Source: an uncultured Collinsella sp.
GTDB lineage: Bacteria; Actinomycetota; Coriobacteriia; Coriobacteriales; Coriobacteriaceae
Direction of reading: 5' to 3'
DNA length: 17,554 nucleotides
Assembly (NCBI GenBank): GCA_900545555.1
Contig: UQZI01000042.1
Span: 1-17,554, forward strand
Of this stretch, positions 13,682-17,554 are shown piece by piece (position 1 is the first letter of the stretch; each line of letters starts with the position of its first letter). A program made the position numbers and the translations under genes. The notes below the pieces were generated by a model. The model made no database searches. It saw nothing but the letters and a program-made list of their open reading frames with translations, and had not been told where the DNA came from.

Positions 13682-14038
13682 ATGCACGAGGTTGGCATTG
13701 TCAACGGCATACTCGATACAGTGATTCGCGCGGCGCGTGGGGCGGGGGCCTCGCGCGCCGTTTTGGTAACGCTGCGTATCGGGGATATGACCGAAGTTGT
13801 GCACGAGGCGCTTGACTTTGCGTGGGAGACGTTTCGCGACGAGGACCCGCTCACGCGCGGCTGTGAGCTTGCCGTGGAGGAAGTCCATCCACAAAGCGAG
13901 TGCCTGGACTGCGGCGAGGTCTTCGACCACGACCGCTTTCATTGTCGCTGCCCTCAGTGTGGCGGCGCCAACGTGCGCCTGCTGCACGGCCGCGAGCTCG
14001 ACATCGCAAGTATCGAAATCGAAACCCCCGACGATTAG
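13682..14038 (+). CDS. hypA: Nickel-insertion accessory protein HypA
   Basis: HypA delivers Ni2+ to the large subunit of [NiFe]-hydrogenases, together with HypB. The 118-residue product begins MHE, the nickel-binding N-terminus that requires removal of nothing but exact placement of His2; this supports the ATG at 13682. Zinc is held by C74/C77 (CLDC) and C90/C93 (CPQC), spaced as in the family. GAGGAG at 13667-13672, inside the tatC end, serves as ribosome binding site. The 6-nt gap to tatC and 55-nt gap to hypB argue for one transcription unit. HypA can also serve urease in some bacteria. No hydrogenase or urease structural gene lies in the window. Confidence 0.93.
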   Translation: MHEVGIVNGILDTVIRAARGAGASRAVLVTLRIGDMTEVVHEALDFAWETFRDEDPLTRGCELAVEEVHPQSECLDCGEVFDHDRFHCRCPQCGGANVRLLHGRELDIASIEIETPDD

Positions 14039-14093
14039 CCCGCTAGCCACCTGGGGACGGGGTATAAAGGGGCCAAAGTAAGGAGCGCTGAGT

Positions 14094-14777
14094 ATGGCTG
14101 AGAAAACGATTGATATCGCGTCGCCGATCCTGTCGCGCAACGAGCGCCTGGCAGATCAGCTGCGTCAGCGATTTAATGAGGCAGGCACCTATGTGATCAA
14201 TGTGCTGTCGAGCCCCGGCTCGGGCAAGACCACCACGATTCTGGGCACCAACGAGCGTCTGCGTGACAAAGCCGGCCTGCGCTGTGCTGTCATCGAGGGC
14301 GATATCGCCTCGGACGTCGACGCCATCACCATGAAGGAAGCCGGCATGCCCGCCATTCAGATCAACACGGGCGGCCTGTGCCACCTCGAGGGCAACATGA
14401 TCATGGAGGCCGTCGATGCCTTCGACCAGGCCGTCGGTCTGGAGAACATCGACGTCATCTTTATCGAAAACGTGGGCAACCTGGTCTGCCCGGTCGACTT
14501 TGACCTGGGCGAGAACCTGTCCATCATGATTCTCTCGGTGCCCGAGGGCGACGACAAGCCCATCAAGTACCCGGGCATCTTCCAACACGCCGGCGCGCAG
14601 CTGCTCAACAAGGTCGACGTGGCTCCGGCTTTCGATTTTGACATGGATAGGTATACTAAGACACTCGATGACCTCAATCCGCAGGCGCCGCGGTTTGCCG
14701 TGAGCGCGCGCAAGGGCGAGGGCATGGATGCCTGGTGCGATTGGCTCATCGGGCAGATTGAGCAAGCAAGGGCGTAA
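14094..14777 (+). CDS. hypB: GTPase HypB, hydrogenase nickel insertion
   Basis: HypB is a GTPase (227 residues) that works with HypA to load nickel into hydrogenase. The P-loop SSPGSGKT covers residues 39-46, GDIASDVDA (69-77) is the switch region, and NKVD (172-175) sets guanine specificity. The metal site between subunits is conserved: C96-H97 in GGLCHLEGN, and C132 in GNLVCPVD. The His-rich or CxxCGC nickel-storage N-terminus of some HypB proteins is absent, so this is a minimal form. AAGGAG at 14080-14085 is 8 nt before the ATG at 14094. A TATAAA at 14063-14068 could be a -10 of an internal promoter. topA follows 54 nt later. Confidence 0.95.
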   Translation: MAEKTIDIASPILSRNERLADQLRQRFNEAGTYVINVLSSPGSGKTTTILGTNERLRDKAGLRCAVIEGDIASDVDAITMKEAGMPAIQINTGGLCHLEGNMIMEAVDAFDQAVGLENIDVIFIENVGNLVCPVDFDLGENLSIMILSVPEGDDKPIKYPGIFQHAGAQLLNKVDVAPAFDFDMDRYTKTLDDLNPQAPRFAVSARKGEGMDAWCDWLIGQIEQARA

Positions 14778-14831
14778 GTCGGCCGCCATACGGGCGGGCG
14801 TAGCCGCAGAGACACGAGATAGGAGCCTCTT

Positions 14832-17426
14832 TTGAAGCTCATCATCGCAGAGAAAAACGACGCCGCGCGTCAGATTGCCGAGCGTCTGTCCACGGGCAAA
14901 CCCAAAAAGGACAAGGTGTACAACACCGCCATCTACCGTTTTGAGTGGAAGGGCGAGGAGTGCGTGACCATCGGCCTTGCCGGTCACATCCTTGCGCCCG
15001 ATTTTTGCGACAGCGTGCTGTTCGATAAAAAGCTGGGCTGGTATTCGGTCACCGAGGACGGCGAGATGCTGCCGGCCGATATGCCCGATGGCCTGGCACG
15101 TCCGCCCTACGACACCAAGCGCAAGCCGTTTCTTGCCGATGGTATCTCCATCAAGGGCTGGAAGCTCGAGAGCCTGCCTTACCTCACCTGGGCGCCCGTC
15201 ATTAAGCTGCCGGCCGAGAAGGAGCTCATCCGCTCGCTCAAGAACCTTGCCAAGAAGTCCGACAGCGTCATTATCGCCACGGACTTCGACCGCGAGGGCG
15301 AACTGATCGGTTCGGACGCCCTCAACAAAGTGCGCGAGGTTGCGCCTGACTTGCCGGTCGCCCGCGCCCAGTATTCTTCGTTTACCAAGGCCGAGATTAC
15401 GCAGGCCTTCGATAATCTTGTCTCGCTCGACCAGAATCTGGCCGACGCCGGCGAGAGCCGCCAGCACATCGATCTCATTTGGGGCGCGGTGCTCACGCGC
15501 TACCTGACGCTCGCCAAGTTTGGCGGCTTTGGCAACGTGCGCTCCGCCGGCCGCGTGCAGACGCCGACGCTCGCCCTGGTGGTCGAGCGCGAGCGCGAGC
15601 GCATGGCGTTTGTGCCCGAGGACTATTGGCAGATTCGCGGCATGGGTGCCGCTCAGGGTGCTGCCGAGGATGACCGCTTTAAGATTGCGCACAAGACGGC
15701 ACGTTTTACCGACAAGGATGCTGCCGAGACGGCGTACGGCCACGTCGACGGCGCTACGACGGCAACCGTCGCCGCGGTGACCAAGCGCTCCCGCAAGCAG
15801 CAGCCGCCCACCCCGTTTGCGACGACCTCGCTGCAGGCTGCCGCCGCGGCCGAGGGCATCTCACCTGCACGTACCATGCGCATCGCCGAGTCCCTCTACA
15901 TGGCGGGCCTCATCAGCTATCCGCGTGTCGACAACACCGTGTACCCTGCGACGCTCGATCTGGGCGCCGTGGTGAGCGACCTGGCAAAGATCAACCCGGC
16001 GCTGGCGCCCGTGTGCAAAAAGGTACTCGCCGGCCCCATGAAGCCCACGCGCGGCAAAGTCGAGACCACCGACCACCCGCCCATCTACCCCACGGGCGAA
16101 GGCGATCCGTCCACGCTCGATGGCGGCCAGCGCAAGCTCTACGACCTCATCGCCCGTCGCTTCCTGGCGACGCTCATGGGTCCCGCGACTATCGAGAACA
16201 CCAAGCTCGAGCTCGATGTGAACGGTGAGCCGTTCGTGGCTTCGGGCGATGTGCTCGTGACCCCGGGTTTCCGCGAGGCGTACCCGTACGGACTCAAGCG
16301 CGACGAGCAGATGCCTCCGCTGGAGCAGGGCGACACGGTCGACGTGTTCGACATTAAGCTCGAGGCCAAGCAGACCGAGCCGCCCGCGCGCTACAGCCAG
16401 GGCAAGCTCGTGCAGGAGATGGAAAAGCGCGGCCTGGGCACCAAGTCCACGCGCGCGAGCATCATCGAGCGCCTGTACGCTGTGCGCTACCTCAAAAACG
16501 ATCCCGTGGAGCCGAGCCAGCTGGGCATCGCCATCATCGACGCGCTGACGCAGTTTGCCCCGCGCATCACGAGCCCCGATATGACCAGCGAGCTCGACGG
16601 CGATATGACCCGCGTCGAGCGCGGCGAGGACACCGAAGAGCATGTCGTGACGCACTCGCGCGCGCTGCTGGCCGGCGTGCTCGACGAGCTGCTCAAGCAC
16701 ACGCAGGAGCTAGGCGACGCCATCAGCGACGCCGTCACGGCCGATGCACGCGTGGGCGCTTGCCCCAAGTGCGGCAAGGACCTGGTTATGAAGACGAGCG
16801 CCAAGACCCGCGGCAGCTTTATCGGCTGCATGGGCTGGCCCGACTGCGATGTGACCTATCCGGTGCCGAGCGGCGTCAAGGTGAGCCCGCTCGAGGGCAA
16901 GGCCGCCGTGTGCCCCGAATGCGGTGCGCCGCGCATTAAGTGTCAGCCGTTCCGCCAGAAGGCTTTCGAGATCTGCGTGAACCCCACGTGCCCCACCAAC
17001 TACGAGCCTGACCTTAAGGTGGGCGAGTGCAAGGTGTGCGCCGAGGCCGGACGCCATGGCGACCTGATTGCGCACAAGAGCGAGAAGAGCGGCAAGCGCT
17101 TTATCCGCTGCACCAACTACGATGACTGCGGCGTGAGCTATCCTCTGCCGGCGCGCGGTAAGCTCGAGGCGACGGGTGAGACCTGCCCCGAGTGCGGCGC
17201 CCCCATCGTGGTGGTCAACACGGCGCGCGGTCCGTGGCGCATCTGCGTGAACATGGACTGCCCGACCAAGGAGAAGAAGCCCGCCCGCGGCCGCAAGACC
17301 ACGACTAAGGCGAGCACGGCCAAGAAGACGACGGCGGCCAAAAAGACGACGGCTAAGAAAGCCGCTGCCGCCAAGAAGTCGACCGCGAAGAAGTCGACTG
17401 CCAAGAAAGCAGCCGCTGACAAGTAG
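14832..17426 (+). CDS. topA: Type IA DNA topoisomerase I, archaeal-like, with zinc ribbons and Lys-rich tail
   Basis: This enzyme relaxes negative supercoils by cutting and rejoining one DNA strand. It starts with TTG at 14832, with AGGAG (14821-14825) 6 nt upstream. The 864-residue order is: TOPRIM (E7 in IIAEK, D151-D153-E155 in ATDFDREGELIG), the gate domains with active Tyr363 in ISYPRVDN, then four cysteine modules beginning at C644, C694, C733 and C785, and from about residue 812 a Lys/Ala/Thr-rich tail. The N-terminal spacing (IGLAGHILAPDF, then a KLGW stretch) looks more like archaeal-type topoisomerase I or TopB than E. coli TopA. The basic tail resembles that of mycobacterial TopA, where it aids strand passage and DNA grip. 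The call as type IA topoisomerase is certain; the subfamily is inferred. Confidence 0.93.
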   Translation: MKLIIAEKNDAARQIAERLSTGKPKKDKVYNTAIYRFEWKGEECVTIGLAGHILAPDFCDSVLFDKKLGWYSVTEDGEMLPADMPDGLARPPYDTKRKPFLADGISIKGWKLESLPYLTWAPVIKLPAEKELIRSLKNLAKKSDSVIIATDFDREGELIGSDALNKVREVAPDLPVARAQYSSFTKAEITQAFDNLVSLDQNLADAGESRQHIDLIWGAVLTRYLTLAKFGGFGNVRSAGRVQTPTLALVVERERERMAFVPEDYWQIRGMGAAQGAAEDDRFKIAHKTARFTDKDAAETAYGHVDGATTATVAAVTKRSRKQQPPTPFATTSLQAAAAAEGISPARTMRIAESLYMAGLISYPRVDNTVYPATLDLGAVVSDLAKINPALAPVCKKVLAGPMKPTRGKVETTDHPPIYPTGEGDPSTLDGGQRKLYDLIARRFLATLMGPATIENTKLELDVNGEPFVASGDVLVTPGFREAYPYGLKRDEQMPPLEQGDTVDVFDIKLEAKQTEPPARYSQGKLVQEMEKRGLGTKSTRASIIERLYAVRYLKNDPVEPSQLGIAIIDALTQFAPRITSPDMTSELDGDMTRVERGEDTEEHVVTHSRALLAGVLDELLKHTQELGDAISDAVTADARVGACPKCGKDLVMKTSAKTRGSFIGCMGWPDCDVTYPVPSGVKVSPLEGKAAVCPECGAPRIKCQPFRQKAFEICVNPTCPTNYEPDLKVGECKVCAEAGRHGDLIAHKSEKSGKRFIRCTNYDDCGVSYPLPARGKLEATGETCPECGAPIVVVNTARGPWRICVNMDCPTKEKKPARGRKTTTKASTAKKTTAAKKTTAKKAAAAKKSTAKKSTAKKAAADK

Positions 17427-17449
17427 CCGCACGGTCGAAACATTGCCCT

Positions 17450-17489
17450 AAAAAACGAGCGAGGACCTCAAGATCCTCGCTCGTTTTTT
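17450..17489. terminator. Rho-independent terminator after topA
   Basis: ACGAGCGAGGA (17455-17465) pairs perfectly with TCCTCGCTCGT (17474-17484) around an 8-nt loop, preceded by A residues and followed by T residues that extend the stem. The A/T flanks make it functional in both directions. Confidence 0.95.
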
Positions 17490-17493
17490 ATCT

Positions 17494-17549
17494 GGCAGTT
17501 AGGGACGTTCCTTTTTGCCGGCAGTTTAGGAACGTCCCTAACTGCCGGC
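17494..17549. repeat. Perfect 19-bp inverted repeat downstream of topA
   Basis: GGCAGTTAGGGACGTTCCT (17494-17512) is the exact reverse complement of 17528-17546, with a 15-nt loop containing GCCGGC. The loop's GCCGGCAGTT can instead pair with AACTGCCGGC at the right end (17540-17549), giving a competing hairpin. It lies after the topA terminator and near the window edge, so more copies may follow. Confidence 0.85.
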
Positions 17550-17554
17550 TCGGG

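Noticed and set aside
12773..14140. Leftward open frame of 455 codons opposite tatC and hypA
   Set aside because: It covers three certain genes in antisense, and its composition (Arg/His/Asp-rich) is that of a shadow frame.
14043..15743. Leftward open frame of 566 codons opposite hypB and topA
   Set aside because: It is antisense to two firm genes and shows no motif.
17280..17420. Tandem repeat or CRISPR-like array at the topA end
   Set aside because: The repetition is the Lys/Ala/Thr coding tail of topoisomerase I, without regular spacers.

Overview
The window is a GC-rich, densely packed chromosomal segment with strongly G/C-biased third codon positions. Its gene content (lactose/cellobiose-type PTS, ROK kinase, Mn-dependent pyrophosphatase, TatA-TatC next to HypA-HypB, a topoisomerase I with a lysine-rich tail) and its many intergenic hairpin repeats suggest a gut Coriobacteriia member, most likely Collinsella. 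This assignment rests on pattern recognition, not on a database search.

Region 1 (about 85-6979) is a sugar-catabolism island. A GntR/HutC-type regulator and a class I mannose-6-phosphate isomerase read leftward. Divergently, a GH1 6-phospho-beta-glucosidase and PTS EIIC, EIIB and EIIA read rightward, ended by a strong terminator at 5843-5880. A ROK sugar kinase follows from its own leader. Together they would import and phosphorylate a beta-linked disaccharide, split it inside the cell, phosphorylate the freed sugar and, if mannose is released, feed it to fructose-6-phosphate. The leaders of the glucosidase and the ROK kinase share a 24-nt repeat core.

Region 2 (7146-9692) holds a family II pyrophosphatase with its terminator and an NhaA Na+/H+ antiporter. 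A terminator-like hairpin lies between the nhaA upstream region and its ribosome binding site. Region 3 (9693-10065) is an unusually AT-rich non-coding stretch with hairpins, followed by a small leftward gene of unknown function.

Region 4 (10470-17426) is a rightward run: an aspartate-aminotransferase-like enzyme, an orphan STAS protein, TatA/B-like and TatC (overlapping by one base), HypA, HypB and an archaeal-like type IA topoisomerase with four zinc-ribbon modules and a Lys/Ala tail, closed by a textbook terminator and a long inverted repeat.

I see no CRISPR array, tRNA, rRNA, transposase or phage gene. Most genes are recognisable housekeeping or catabolic families. The least explained material is non-coding: the hairpin repeats, the nhaA leader and the AT-rich gap.
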